From positions 1 through 36,551 of the IMG/VR virus record IMGVR_UViG_3300042691_008354: a DNA stretch of 36,551 bases, one strand, 5' to 3'. Below, piece after piece: positions 25,346 through 33,488 of this stretch; the stretch's first letter is position 1, and the number at the start of each line of letters is the position of its first letter. The notes under the pieces were generated by a model. It had not been told where the DNA came from, searched no databases, and worked only from the letters and a program-made list of their open reading frames with translations. The DNA is from a virus. The translations under genes and the position numbers were made by a program.

Positions 25346-25771
25346 TTATCCAATAGATACTAGATGAAAAAGTACAGTTACTTGAAGAGTACCATTAAAT
25401 CCTTTTACATCAGCACCAGGAGCAGAAATATCTACGCCTTTTGCAGGGATAACTTGAGAAGTAGCAGATGCTTTACCTACTACAGAAATATAAGTTTCTT
25501 TTGTAGCACCCATAGAAAGTATAGCACTAGAGTTAGTAGAAAATTCAGGTTCATCCAAAGAGTTAAGTAATGAAGCTGTTCCAGTATAAACTAGACCAAT
25601 AGGTTCATCAGCACAACTACCTACAGCAGTTCCTGAAGTTTTAGCTACAATAAGGCTATGTGGTACAATAGCCAATCCTGCTTTAGGAGCAGGAATAACA
25701 TTAACTGGCGTAGTGTCTAAAGCATTTACTTGTGCAGCAGTTAAAGTAATAGTTTTTGCAAAGGTTTTCAT
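25346..25771 (-). CDS. Auxiliary capsid / decoration-like protein (141 aa)
   Basis: The protein opens with MKTFAKTITLTAAQVNAL, then 'TTPVNVIPAPKAGLAIVP', a short beta-sandwich pattern frequent in small phage decoration proteins. The rest alternates strands and Gly/Ala turns, and it ends with LQVTVLFHLVSIG. It lies between the connector-like gene and the 430-aa virion gene with AT-rich spacers of 39 and 34 nt, longer than elsewhere. It probably coats the capsid in many copies; this is inferred from size, composition and position. Confidence 0.6.
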   Translation of the reverse strand: MKTFAKTITLTAAQVNALDTTPVNVIPAPKAGLAIVPHSLIVAKTSGTAVGSCADEPIGLVYTGTASLLNSLDEPEFSTNSSAILSMGATKETYISVVGKASATSQVIPAKGVDISAPGADVKGFNGTLQVTVLFHLVSIG

Positions 25772-25805
25772 TTTAATTATTTAAATTTAAAGATTATACG
25801 ATAGT

Positions 25806-26594
25806 TTATTCAATTTGTTGTGCTCCTAATTCTGTTTTTTGTACAGGCTGATTTAATGCTTCTTTAATCATTAAAACAGCTATATCAACTATAGGTCTAT
25901 GTGTAGATTCATCTAGTTCACAATTCTGCATATTAACAGGTGAAACAAAGTTAGTTAAATCTACTTTAATTGGCTTAGGAATTTTTAAATATCTTAAATT
26001 ATAATCAGTTACATTAAAAGTTCCATCAGTAATTAACTCATGTCTTTTACCTGTTTGGCCTGTTATAAATTCATAACCATTAGAAGCAGTAACTGTTTGA
26101 GAATTATATCCAGATATATCTCTTTTATAAGCTATTCTCCAGACTAATCCTTCAGTACCATTGAAGTAAGGTTTTTTAAAAGGATTACTTCTACTTCTAT
26201 TAAATTCATTATGAGAAATTACAAATACAGGAATATCAGCTTCTTCATTGGTTTCACAATCTATTTTATCTATAATACATCTTTCCCAAATAGTATACAT
26301 AAAATCTAAAGGTAGAGTAGCAAATACACCATTAGGTAAATTTTCACTATTAGAAGTAAATGCAGAAATAGAAGCAGAAGTTATCAAATTAGATAACCCC
26401 TGCATCCTAATTTCTGTTTCTTCTAATCCCTCCTTTTTGAGATTGAGTATTGCTGTAATTCTAGTATGAACATAATGAAATTGGGCATTAGTCAATATAA
26501 TATCAGCTTCAAGTTCTTGAATACCTGGAGCACCAGCAGAGTTAAGTTTTTCATACTCTACTAAAACTAATTGCCACATTTCATTTGCTGTCAT
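25806..26594 (-). CDS. Head-tail connector-like structural protein (262 aa)
   Basis: The N-terminal helical region (TANEMWQLVLVEYEKLNSAG, then GIQELEADIILTNAQFHYVH) is followed by a beta-rich domain with 'LPLDFMYTIWERCIID' and 'NRSRSNPFKKPYFNG'. The C-terminal part reads 'KHELITDGTF...YNLRYLKIPKPI'. I know this pattern from conserved structural proteins encoded near the capsid in Bacteroidota crAss-like phages. It may be an adaptor between portal and tail. It starts 5 nt after the 329-aa gene. Confidence 0.6.
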   Translation of the reverse strand: MTANEMWQLVLVEYEKLNSAGAPGIQELEADIILTNAQFHYVHTRITAILNLKKEGLEETEIRMQGLSNLITSASISAFTSNSENLPNGVFATLPLDFMYTIWERCIIDKIDCETNEEADIPVFVISHNEFNRSRSNPFKKPYFNGTEGLVWRIAYKRDISGYNSQTVTASNGYEFITGQTGKRHELITDGTFNVTDYNLRYLKIPKPIKVDLTNFVSPVNMQNCELDESTHRPIVDIAVLMIKEALNQPVQKTELGAQQIE

Positions 26595-26599
26595 GAGAA

Positions 26600-27589
26600 T
26601 TATCCTTCGTAATTTTCTACTTGAAATTCAATTTTCTTCCTAAATTCAATTTTTTCAGCACTATTAAGCAAAGAGATTACATCACCAAGATTTCCTAGTG
26701 GTTCATCTCCCATTGAAAAATACTTGTTACCAATTTTCTTCAATGCTCCAGCTCTAACAGCTTTAAAAATAAGAATCTTATCTTCTCTATATTCATCAGT
26801 TACAATAGACAAAAACAGAGCAGGATTATTTTTAAGAACGTCATATACTAGACCAAACAAAAAGTCTGTAGAAGATGTCTTAGCAATAATGTTATTAGGG
26901 TCTTTGATAATCAAAAACTCCATAAGCATTTCTCTGTGATCTTTAATTTTGTTGAACTCTTCTGTAGCTCTTAGCTCCAGCATAATTCTTTCTTTCTTAA
27001 CATCAACAGATACTTTTTCATCTACTAAAGCAAACCAATAAGTAGGTTTAGCATTTTTAGTTTCCCAAGAAGGAGCAATATACTTGTCATTAGTTTTAAG
27101 AACTCTCCAAGTAATATTATCCCATACATTAGACAAATTCAATGTAAAACCTTCTTTAGGAAGTTTAACAGAATAAGGCTGTTTACCTTTATTGTTAGGT
27201 CCTTCTGATACCCAACCTGCCCAGAAATTTTTAACTTCTTTGGTAGAAGACAAATCATAACCTGTCATTCTACTAAAGAACTCCAATTCAGTCATTGGTT
27301 CTTCTGGAAATTGAGGAGTAACTACTTTATTTACATGGTCAAAAATAGGAAGAAATTCTCCAGTAGTTCTATCTCTTTTTAATTCTAAAGATCTACCCAT
27401 ACCTTCATGGATAAAGCCTTCAGGTAGCTGTTCAATTTGTTGATTAGTAAATGTTCTTGTTTCTACAGGAACTACTTTAACAATTCTTTCAGCTAAAAAA
27501 TCCTTAAAAGGAAGTTTTGTTTTCTTTTCAGTAATAGCTTCTGTATTTTCTACTTCAGAAGCTTCAATTTGATTTTTAGGTCTAGCCAT
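26600..27589 (-). CDS. Virion-associated protein of unknown function (329 aa)
   Basis: A charged, disordered N-terminus (MARPKNQIEASEVENTEA) precedes a folded region rich in Lys, Glu and aromatic residues, with 'FAGWVSEG'-like and 'FWAGW' segments near residue 125. The C-terminal third is helical (REMLMEFLIIKDPNNIIAK, FGLVYDVLKNNPALFLS). No catalytic motif is evident. The gene follows the MCP and its hairpin. I have seen similar proteins in Bacteroidota phage head regions but cannot name the function; a head completion or assembly role is plausible. Confidence 0.5.
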   Translation of the reverse strand: MARPKNQIEASEVENTEAITEKKTKLPFKDFLAERIVKVVPVETRTFTNQQIEQLPEGFIHEGMGRSLELKRDRTTGEFLPIFDHVNKVVTPQFPEEPMTELEFFSRMTGYDLSSTKEVKNFWAGWVSEGPNNKGKQPYSVKLPKEGFTLNLSNVWDNITWRVLKTNDKYIAPSWETKNAKPTYWFALVDEKVSVDVKKERIMLELRATEEFNKIKDHREMLMEFLIIKDPNNIIAKTSSTDFLFGLVYDVLKNNPALFLSIVTDEYREDKILIFKAVRAGALKKIGNKYFSMGDEPLGNLGDVISLLNSAEKIEFRKKIEFQVENYEG

Positions 27590-27618
27590 AATTAAATTTT
27601 TAGTTTATAGTTATAATA

Positions 27619-27646
27619 CAAAAGTGGGGTTTTACCCCCACTTTTG
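27619..27646 (-). terminator. Hairpin terminator after the major capsid gene
   Basis: An 11-bp perfect stem (CAAAAGTGGGG / CCCCACTTTTG) with a 6-nt loop lies 14 nt after the MCP stop. The following minus-strand sequence, TATTAT, is T-containing but not a clean U-run, so termination may be partial. That would let some transcription continue to the 329-aa gene while setting MCP mRNA higher. Confidence 0.7.
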
Positions 27647-27660
27647 CAAAAATAAACAAC

Positions 27661-29193
27661 TTAAATGTTGTAGGGCATCCAAACAATTTTAGTGGGGTCT
27701 TCTACTACACAACCTGTCCACTCCATACCATGTACTTCATAAGCATCTACAGGGCTTGCAGTCATAGCAGAACCAGTATTAACTTTAGAAGTGTATGGAG
27801 AGAAAGGATCTCTCATACCAGGAATATATTTATATACTCCATTTTCAAGACCTTTAACAGACAATCTGTGAATACCAGGATCTCCCAAGAACTCTCCATT
27901 GGCCATTTTATGACCACCTCTAATCAAAATGTGTCTAGAGGCATTAAGACCATATCCAGATGGGTGTTTTTCTTTGTAACGCTCAACATCATCAAAGAAA
28001 GGTCTGTGTTTAACCATGATGTTTACACCATTGTAAGATTTAAATTGTGTAAACACACCTTGGTAAGTAAGACCTTGTTTACCCATATCTCCATTGTTTT
28101 GTACTCTTTCAGTTACAAAGTTTGGAGTATATTGAGTAGAACGGCTTTCAATCCATTGAGAGATGTCTTTTTTACCATAAGCACCAGTTTCTAGTACCAC
28201 ATAGTATTCATCCTGCATTTTGTAAGCAAGACCCATTTCAATGGTCATGTCTACAATTTTATCTAGGTTCAAAGTAGAATAAGGGTGAATATTGGTATTA
28301 GCAATCTGCTTAAACATACCAGCAAAAGTCTGGATAGTACATCCGTTTCTATCATCTATACCATAATAAATTTCGTTTTGAGTATAGTTTTTATGAGAGA
28401 AAAGGAATGCTCTAGCTTGTTGCTTCTTAAATTGGTAAAGGGCTACCATATCATAGAAGTTTACAAAAGCACCAGTATAAGGCTTTTGGGATTTAGGATC
28501 TGTAGGATCTGGGAATCCAAAAGCTAGAGGTACGTTTTTACCTTCTGCAATAATGTTACCATCAATTTTATAGTTCATTCTTTGAAGGGCTGCTCTAGCT
28601 TTCAACTCTACAAAAGTAGTAAAGTGAGCTTGAGTACCACTCATAGACCTTTCACCAGATTGGAAGTTAGTTTCTTTAGACCAACGAGTACCAATGTTAA
28701 GTTCACTAGAAGGAACAGAACGATTAATAGGATCATCAGTAATAAGAACTACTTCATATTTCCAACGGTTAGGAGCTTCTTCTTCTACATTTTTAATTTG
28801 GATGTAGTAATCATCAGGATTGTGGCCTACAATTACGTCATTAATGTCAAAGAATCTTTCTCCAAATACCATAAACCATCTAGCTTGGTTAAGACCTACA
28901 GCTACAGGTTTAGCACCTAGGCTATCATACCAGTCAAGAAGTTGTACAGTTTTGTTGTTGTTACCAGCAACTCTCCAATGATAAAATTTATTTTCAGTAT
29001 CAAGTACCTTTGTAGGAAACTCGTTCATGAAATTCACATAATCATCAGAAGGAAGAGTTTGGAAAATTCTGCGGTACATATCAGAAGCCAATTGAGGCTC
29101 AATCATACCTAGTTCTCCAAGGTGAGGAACTTTCAATGGACCATTAAATGTTTTAGGCCCATATCTAGCAATCAAAGGAAATAATTCAGTCAT
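27661..29193 (-). CDS. Major capsid protein, HK97-fold type (510 aa)
   Basis: The gene lies after portal and scaffold and is flanked by a terminator hairpin, as expected for the MCP. The N-terminus (LFPLIARYGPKTFNGPLKVPH) and the middle of the protein, with a long stretch of mixed alpha/beta sequence, fit crAss-like capsid proteins of about 500 aa. Codons are less A/T-biased than in surrounding genes, suggesting strong expression. There is no Shine-Dalgarno site; the leader is AT-rich. A 430-aa gene downstream shares this codon pattern but lacks the position and the capsid-like length. The call rests on synteny and overall sequence, not on a single motif. Confidence 0.8.
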   Translation of the reverse strand: MTELFPLIARYGPKTFNGPLKVPHLGELGMIEPQLASDMYRRIFQTLPSDDYVNFMNEFPTKVLDTENKFYHWRVAGNNNKTVQLLDWYDSLGAKPVAVGLNQARWFMVFGERFFDINDVIVGHNPDDYYIQIKNVEEEAPNRWKYEVVLITDDPINRSVPSSELNIGTRWSKETNFQSGERSMSGTQAHFTTFVELKARAALQRMNYKIDGNIIAEGKNVPLAFGFPDPTDPKSQKPYTGAFVNFYDMVALYQFKKQQARAFLFSHKNYTQNEIYYGIDDRNGCTIQTFAGMFKQIANTNIHPYSTLNLDKIVDMTIEMGLAYKMQDEYYVVLETGAYGKKDISQWIESRSTQYTPNFVTERVQNNGDMGKQGLTYQGVFTQFKSYNGVNIMVKHRPFFDDVERYKEKHPSGYGLNASRHILIRGGHKMANGEFLGDPGIHRLSVKGLENGVYKYIPGMRDPFSPYTSKVNTGSAMTASPVDAYEVHGMEWTGCVVEDPTKIVWMPYNI

Positions 29194-29224
29194 TTTATTA
29201 TAATTTAATTGTGAATGTTACTTG

Positions 29225-30436
29225 TTAAATAGTTTTTAGTTTTTTAGCTAATTCAGCCCATCTTTTTTTATGGTCTTCTTTTTCTACATCAAAGTCATAA
29301 GTGTCATTAGAACCATAAGAAGAAGTTCTTCTTTTTTCATTTTCAAACTCTACAGCTTTTTGTAAATTAGTAATTGTTTCGTTTTTAGAAGTAGTTTTAA
29401 TTACAGAAAAATCTGGAACAAAATCTTGTTTTTTAGCATCATATTTAAATAGACCCATAGCATGATACAATCTTAAAAGAGCATCAAACTTATTAGGGTC
29501 TGCTTCTCTAGTAGCTAATACAGGATTTACTTTTTTTCCATTTACTTCTACTAGACCATATTCATTAATCCATTTATTTTTAAGGGTTTTGTTAAGCTTA
29601 ATTCCACCAATTTCTTCTGTAGCTTGTAGATAATTATTTAAATCTTCAGCCAATCTTTGTTGAAATTGCTGTTGTTGTTGAATAGTCTGCTTAACTTCTT
29701 TTTTATATTCTTCTTCTTGTTCAGCAAGAAGTCCTTTAAATTCAGGAATAATGTCTAGAGCTTTATCAATCAAAGTACCTGCATCTTCTTTTTCTTGAAT
29801 TTCTTTTTTAATTCTATCTTCAGAAAAAGCAGTAGTAAATCTTAAATATTCAGCATAAAGCTTTTTAGCTTTGTCAGGGTCTTCAATAAGAATATCTTCA
29901 GTAATATTATCTGAAAGCTTATATCCTTTTACAATTTCAGCAGCATTTTCTTCAGACAAACCATCTTCAACCAAACTAACAAACTTTTGTTGCAAAGGTG
30001 TTAGGTTATGATTAATGTAGCTGTTAGCTAGGTTTTCTGCATTTTTAGTAGCATATCCATCAAGATATTCTAAAAATGATTCAGGAGTATCTTCAAATTC
30101 TTCTTCATTAAATCCCTCAAATGCTCCTGTTTTTTCATGCAAAGCTTTAATAATAGCTGCGTATTTTTTAGATGATGAACTAGCAGCAGAATTAGGTTCA
30201 GGTTTATCTGCTCTTTGTGCCTTATTATTAGGCTCTGGTTCATCATCTTGATTAACCATGTTTGAGATAGGTAATAGTCCAGATGAATCAGCAGTATCAG
30301 TAATTACTTTTGGTTCATCAGCATTGCCTTCATCAGGTTGTTCTTGATGCTCTTGAGTAGAAGCATTCCCCATTTCTGATATACTCATTAATGGTTGCTC
30401 TTCTACTTTAAGTGAATTTAAAAAATCTAATGCCAT
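29225..30436 (-). CDS. Scaffolding/prohead core-like protein (403 aa)
   Basis: The protein is acidic, disordered and Asn/Glu/Gln-rich in its first 100 residues (EHQEQPDEGNADEPKV, NQDDEPEPNNKAQ). Helices follow, with a Glu/Lys/Gln coiled coil at about residues 210-280 (EEYKKEVKQTIQQQQQFQQR), and the C-terminus is basic (HKKRWAELAKKLKTI). This is the usual architecture of a scaffold, whose basic end binds the capsid protein. It is immediately upstream of the MCP (31-nt gap) and follows a candidate promoter. No protease motif is seen. Confidence 0.7.
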   Translation of the reverse strand: MALDFLNSLKVEEQPLMSISEMGNASTQEHQEQPDEGNADEPKVITDTADSSGLLPISNMVNQDDEPEPNNKAQRADKPEPNSAASSSSKKYAAIIKALHEKTGAFEGFNEEEFEDTPESFLEYLDGYATKNAENLANSYINHNLTPLQQKFVSLVEDGLSEENAAEIVKGYKLSDNITEDILIEDPDKAKKLYAEYLRFTTAFSEDRIKKEIQEKEDAGTLIDKALDIIPEFKGLLAEQEEEYKKEVKQTIQQQQQFQQRLAEDLNNYLQATEEIGGIKLNKTLKNKWINEYGLVEVNGKKVNPVLATREADPNKFDALLRLYHAMGLFKYDAKKQDFVPDFSVIKTTSKNETITNLQKAVEFENEKRRTSSYGSNDTYDFDVEKEDHKKRWAELAKKLKTI

Positions 30437-30455
30437 ATACAGTTGTTTAATACTA

Positions 30456-30487
30456 CAAAATTATTTAAAAGTTACAAGAGTGCTAAA
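30456..30487 (-). promoter_or_regulatory. Candidate Bacteroidota-type promoter for the head operon
   Basis: The 104-nt gap between the Dps-like and scaffold genes contains TAATTTTG (30456-30463), a match to the -7 consensus TAnnTTTG. TTTA (30484-30487) lies at the -33 position with a 20-nt spacer, one mismatch from TTTG. The predicted transcript would start close to the scaffold ATG at 30436. Confidence 0.45.
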
Positions 30488-30508
30488 TATTTATACTAAA
30501 ATGGTACA

Positions 30509-30533
30509 AAGTATATAGCATTTATATATACTT
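30509..30533 (-). terminator. AT-rich inverted repeat, possible weak terminator
   Basis: A 9-bp perfect arm pair (AAGTATATA / TATATACTT) with a 7-nt loop lies just after the stop of the Dps-like gene and before the promoter candidate. The stem is AT-rich and there is no long U-tract, so termination would be weak. It could also be an operator-like palindrome. Confidence 0.35.
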
Positions 30534-30540
30534 TATTTAT

Positions 30541-30939
30541 TTAAGATAAATACTTTAGCTTGTATAAAGTACTTTGAATTAAAGTTTTAAACTCGTCTAT
30601 TTGATTTAACAAAGCAGAATCAGTAAAAATCTTTTTATTTGTTTCAATATAACTATGCAAAGTTTCTAAATGTTTAACTGGTTCTTCTGCTGTTGAAGCA
30701 GGAATTGTTAAATTAAGAATCCCATACAAACCTTGATAAGATTCTACAAAAGAATCTACTCTATCAAGCAAAGTATCATAATATTTATTCAAAGCTCTAT
30801 GAGCTGCATCATTTTTAGTTTTTAAATGTGCTAAATGAGCTATATCTCTAGATTGAAATAGCTTTTGAATAAATTCTTGTGGTGTAGGTTTAGCAGCTAC
30901 TCTTTGCAATGCTTCAATCATTTCTTTGTCCATTTTCAT
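30541..30939 (-). CDS. Small Dps/ferritin-like helical protein (132 aa)
   Basis: The all-helical sequence contains, at residues about 32-70, a pattern of Dps/ferritin-like helix pairs: SRDIAHLAHLKTKNDAAHRAL, then YYDTLLDRVDSFVESYQG. His35, His38, His47, Asp62 and Glu66 sit where Dps-like proteins carry His and acidic residues. I believe it belongs to the phage family DUF5856, but this is from memory. The start codon overlaps the portal stop (TAATG), so it is coupled to the portal. Its role in a packaging operon is unexplained; DNA binding or an adaptor function is possible. Confidence 0.6.
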   Translation of the reverse strand: MKMDKEMIEALQRVAAKPTPQEFIQKLFQSRDIAHLAHLKTKNDAAHRALNKYYDTLLDRVDSFVESYQGLYGILNLTIPASTAEEPVKHLETLHSYIETNKKIFTDSALLNQIDEFKTLIQSTLYKLKYLS

Positions 30940-33488
30940 TATTTTTTAGATTTAATTTTCTCTCCTGATACAGGATTTTTAAGTTTAAGTTTTTCAACTT
31001 CTTTTTTAACATCTGCTTTCATTTTTTCTATTCTTTCTTTAGTTTTTAGTTCTTCTCTTTTTAGATTAATCTTTTCAGTTTCAATTCTAATTTTAGAAGC
31101 TTCAGCTAATTGTTTATCTAAAGCATTTCTTTCAATTTCTCTATCTTTTTGATAAATCTTCTGAAGTTCAATAGGATCAGGTATTTTATTATTATTTAAA
31201 TCTATTTCTTCTCTTCTAGCATAAGTATTAATAGTAGATGTTTGAAGTCTAGTATCATTGTTAGCATCAATTTCATATTTTTTAAGTTGAGCTTCAGTAT
31301 CAATTTTATACTTTTCTAATTCTAGCTTTCTATTTTCTAATTCTAGTTTAGCTTGCTCTAAAGCTGTTTTAGCTTGAATTTCTTGTTGCTTTACTTTTAA
31401 TATTTCTTGTTCTTTTTGCTGTTGAGCTTGTGCTTGTTCTTCTCTTCTATTTTTTAATATTCTTGCAGCATCTTGAACACTTTCATTTTTAACTACACTA
31501 ATTAAATCAGCTATATCTGCTGTACCTGCATCAATAGCTCTTTGGAAGTTTTGTTCAATCATTTGTAGTAATGCAGCATCATCTGAAGACCTTGATACCA
31601 TTAAATCAAATTGACCTAGTAATGCAGCTTCTAGTTCTTCATTAGTAACTACTTCTCTAGTATAATCATCTAGTAAGTAATTTAACATTTTAGGATTTTT
31701 TCTAAGAATATTAAATCCTATATCTAATAATCTTCTTAAACATCTTTCTTTAAAAAACTCATTTTTAGCAAACCATTTTTCTGTAGAATGTGAAGATTGT
31801 GTTACAGCTCTTTCTACATTACCTACTAGTTCATTAGAGCTAATAGCACCTTGCCTTTGTTGAGTAATTCCAGATACTATATCCATAGTCCTAATAATAT
31901 CTTGCAAAACATTATTAAGAACTGAAATAGGCCCACTTTGATTTGCAGATAATCTATTAGGAGTAATAGTATTAAATGTTCCTGCTGACTGAAGACCTTT
32001 AGGAGTCATAACATCAGCAGTTGGGTCCATAGGCATAAATGCTGTAGAAGTTACATAGTTTAAAAACTCATGTAAACTCATACCATCAGGAATCATACTA
32101 GTTGGAAACTGTACAATATCTGGCAGCATTAAATTAATAAGTACCTGTCTTTTATAATCAAAAATATTATACAAATAATCGTAAGGCTTAATTATGTCCA
32201 TTAAGGACTGTGCTCTTGAAGAATTTGTATTATAAAATTGAACAATAACAGGAGGTTCTTGTCTTGAAATATTATTAATAGAATTTCCTAAATAAGGTAT
32301 AGGTTGAATTTTAAGATAAATCTCAGCTCCAATTTTATAACCTCTCCACCATTCATTAATCCATTCATCTCTTACAAAAGATTCTCCATTTTTTTCATCT
32401 ACAATATATTTTTGATGCACCCAATCTAATTCTTCTAATCCATTTTCAGTAAGTCTTTTAATAACTTTTACTTTTCTTTTAGACCTCCAAATACAATGCA
32501 TTAATCTAATATTACCTCTAGCATCAAAATAAGAAGAAAACATAGGAAGATCTAAATCTCCTAAAGGCATTATTTCTTGTATTCTAGCTGTAGCAGAATC
32601 TGTAGGAATAGCAAGTTCTCCTACATGGCCATACATAGGATAGTTAAAATATGGAGCTGGCCCTGAATTATAACCTCTATAATCTTCTAATATTTTTAAT
32701 TGGTCATGAGATAATTCATCATGAAATAAATCTACTAAAGAAGAAATAGTATGGTAACTAACCTCTACTAAAGCTTCTAATCCTGATTCATTATTAGCAT
32801 GACCATTCATAATAGTAAAAATCCTAGTAGGATCTCCTTTTCTAATAATAATATCAGAACCTAATTCTTCTATAAAACAATATTGTTCAGCAGCAATTAA
32901 AGCATCTTCAAATGCAGGGTCAAATACTAAATCTTTAACATTATAATACTTGTATAAAAATTTTAATATTTTATTAGCACCTCTTTCAGCCACATCAAAA
33001 TAAGGTGACTCAGTAAAATCCATTAATTTTTTTAATTTTTTTTGGGCTTCTTCTTCTGAAAAGTTAGAATTTTGAATTTGTTGAGTAAAAAATTCTTTAA
33101 TTTTTTGATTTTTTTCTTCTTCTACACTTTTAATACCTTCTTGGTCAGAAGAACTTCTAATAACCCTAAAATCAAACTTTCTTTTAATATGCTCTCCAAC
33201 AAGTAAATCAATTTTACTATTACCAATTCCTTTATGCTCCATTCTACCAGGAAAAGTACCTAGCCCTAAACCATAAGGGTCTACTACTTTTTCCACATCA
33301 TTCATGTTAAGAATACCTCTCTTTAAGTTATAGTTAGTAACTTTATTATAGTAAGAGTTTTTAATCTGTCTGTTTTCAAACAATACTAAAGATTCAAAAG
33401 AATCTATAGTATCTTTTTGCCATTTCTCAGATTTCTTAACACTATCTGGAACTAATTGACTTGGAGCAGCAAATATTCTATTGTACAT
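30939..33488 (-). CDS. Portal protein with long C-terminal coiled coil (849 aa)
   Basis: The length, position (directly after the terminase, 11-nt overlap) and the segment 'RTMDIVSGITQQRQGAISSNELVGN' in the middle fit crAss-type portals. Residues about 690-849 are an almost pure Lys/Glu/Gln/Ala coiled coil (EEQAQAQQQKEQEILKVK-). The portal ring forms one capsid vertex, and DNA passes through it during packaging and ejection. The extended C-terminus could form the barrel inside the head, or be clipped. There are no disrupting mutations. Confidence 0.85.
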   Translation of the reverse strand: MYNRIFAAPSQLVPDSVKKSEKWQKDTIDSFESLVLFENRQIKNSYYNKVTNYNLKRGILNMNDVEKVVDPYGLGLGTFPGRMEHKGIGNSKIDLLVGEHIKRKFDFRVIRSSSDQEGIKSVEEEKNQKIKEFFTQQIQNSNFSEEEAQKKLKKLMDFTESPYFDVAERGANKILKFLYKYYNVKDLVFDPAFEDALIAAEQYCFIEELGSDIIIRKGDPTRIFTIMNGHANNESGLEALVEVSYHTISSLVDLFHDELSHDQLKILEDYRGYNSGPAPYFNYPMYGHVGELAIPTDSATARIQEIMPLGDLDLPMFSSYFDARGNIRLMHCIWRSKRKVKVIKRLTENGLEELDWVHQKYIVDEKNGESFVRDEWINEWWRGYKIGAEIYLKIQPIPYLGNSINNISRQEPPVIVQFYNTNSSRAQSLMDIIKPYDYLYNIFDYKRQVLINLMLPDIVQFPTSMIPDGMSLHEFLNYVTSTAFMPMDPTADVMTPKGLQSAGTFNTITPNRLSANQSGPISVLNNVLQDIIRTMDIVSGITQQRQGAISSNELVGNVERAVTQSSHSTEKWFAKNEFFKERCLRRLLDIGFNILRKNPKMLNYLLDDYTREVVTNEELEAALLGQFDLMVSRSSDDAALLQMIEQNFQRAIDAGTADIADLISVVKNESVQDAARILKNRREEQAQAQQQKEQEILKVKQQEIQAKTALEQAKLELENRKLELEKYKIDTEAQLKKYEIDANNDTRLQTSTINTYARREEIDLNNNKIPDPIELQKIYQKDREIERNALDKQLAEASKIRIETEKINLKREELKTKERIEKMKADVKKEVEKLKLKNPVSGEKIKSKK

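Noticed and set aside
27730-28194. Plus-strand ORF of 154 codons opposite the capsid gene
   Set aside because: It lies fully antisense to the MCP, has no leader or recognisable domain, and matches the pattern of other antisense shadows (for example 7159-7506 and 24227-24637).
33478-33480. Stop-codon reassignment (TAG as Gln), known in some crAss-like phages
   Set aside because: TerL ends with TAG exactly at the portal overlap, other genes end cleanly with TAA or TGA, and no gene appears split by in-frame TAG or TGA. The standard code fits this window.
33478-33488. Frameshift candidate at the TerL-portal overlap
   Set aside because: The 11-nt overlap with a proper ATG is ordinary translational coupling; similar overlaps occur at 35501-35508, 36016-36019 and 20804-20819.
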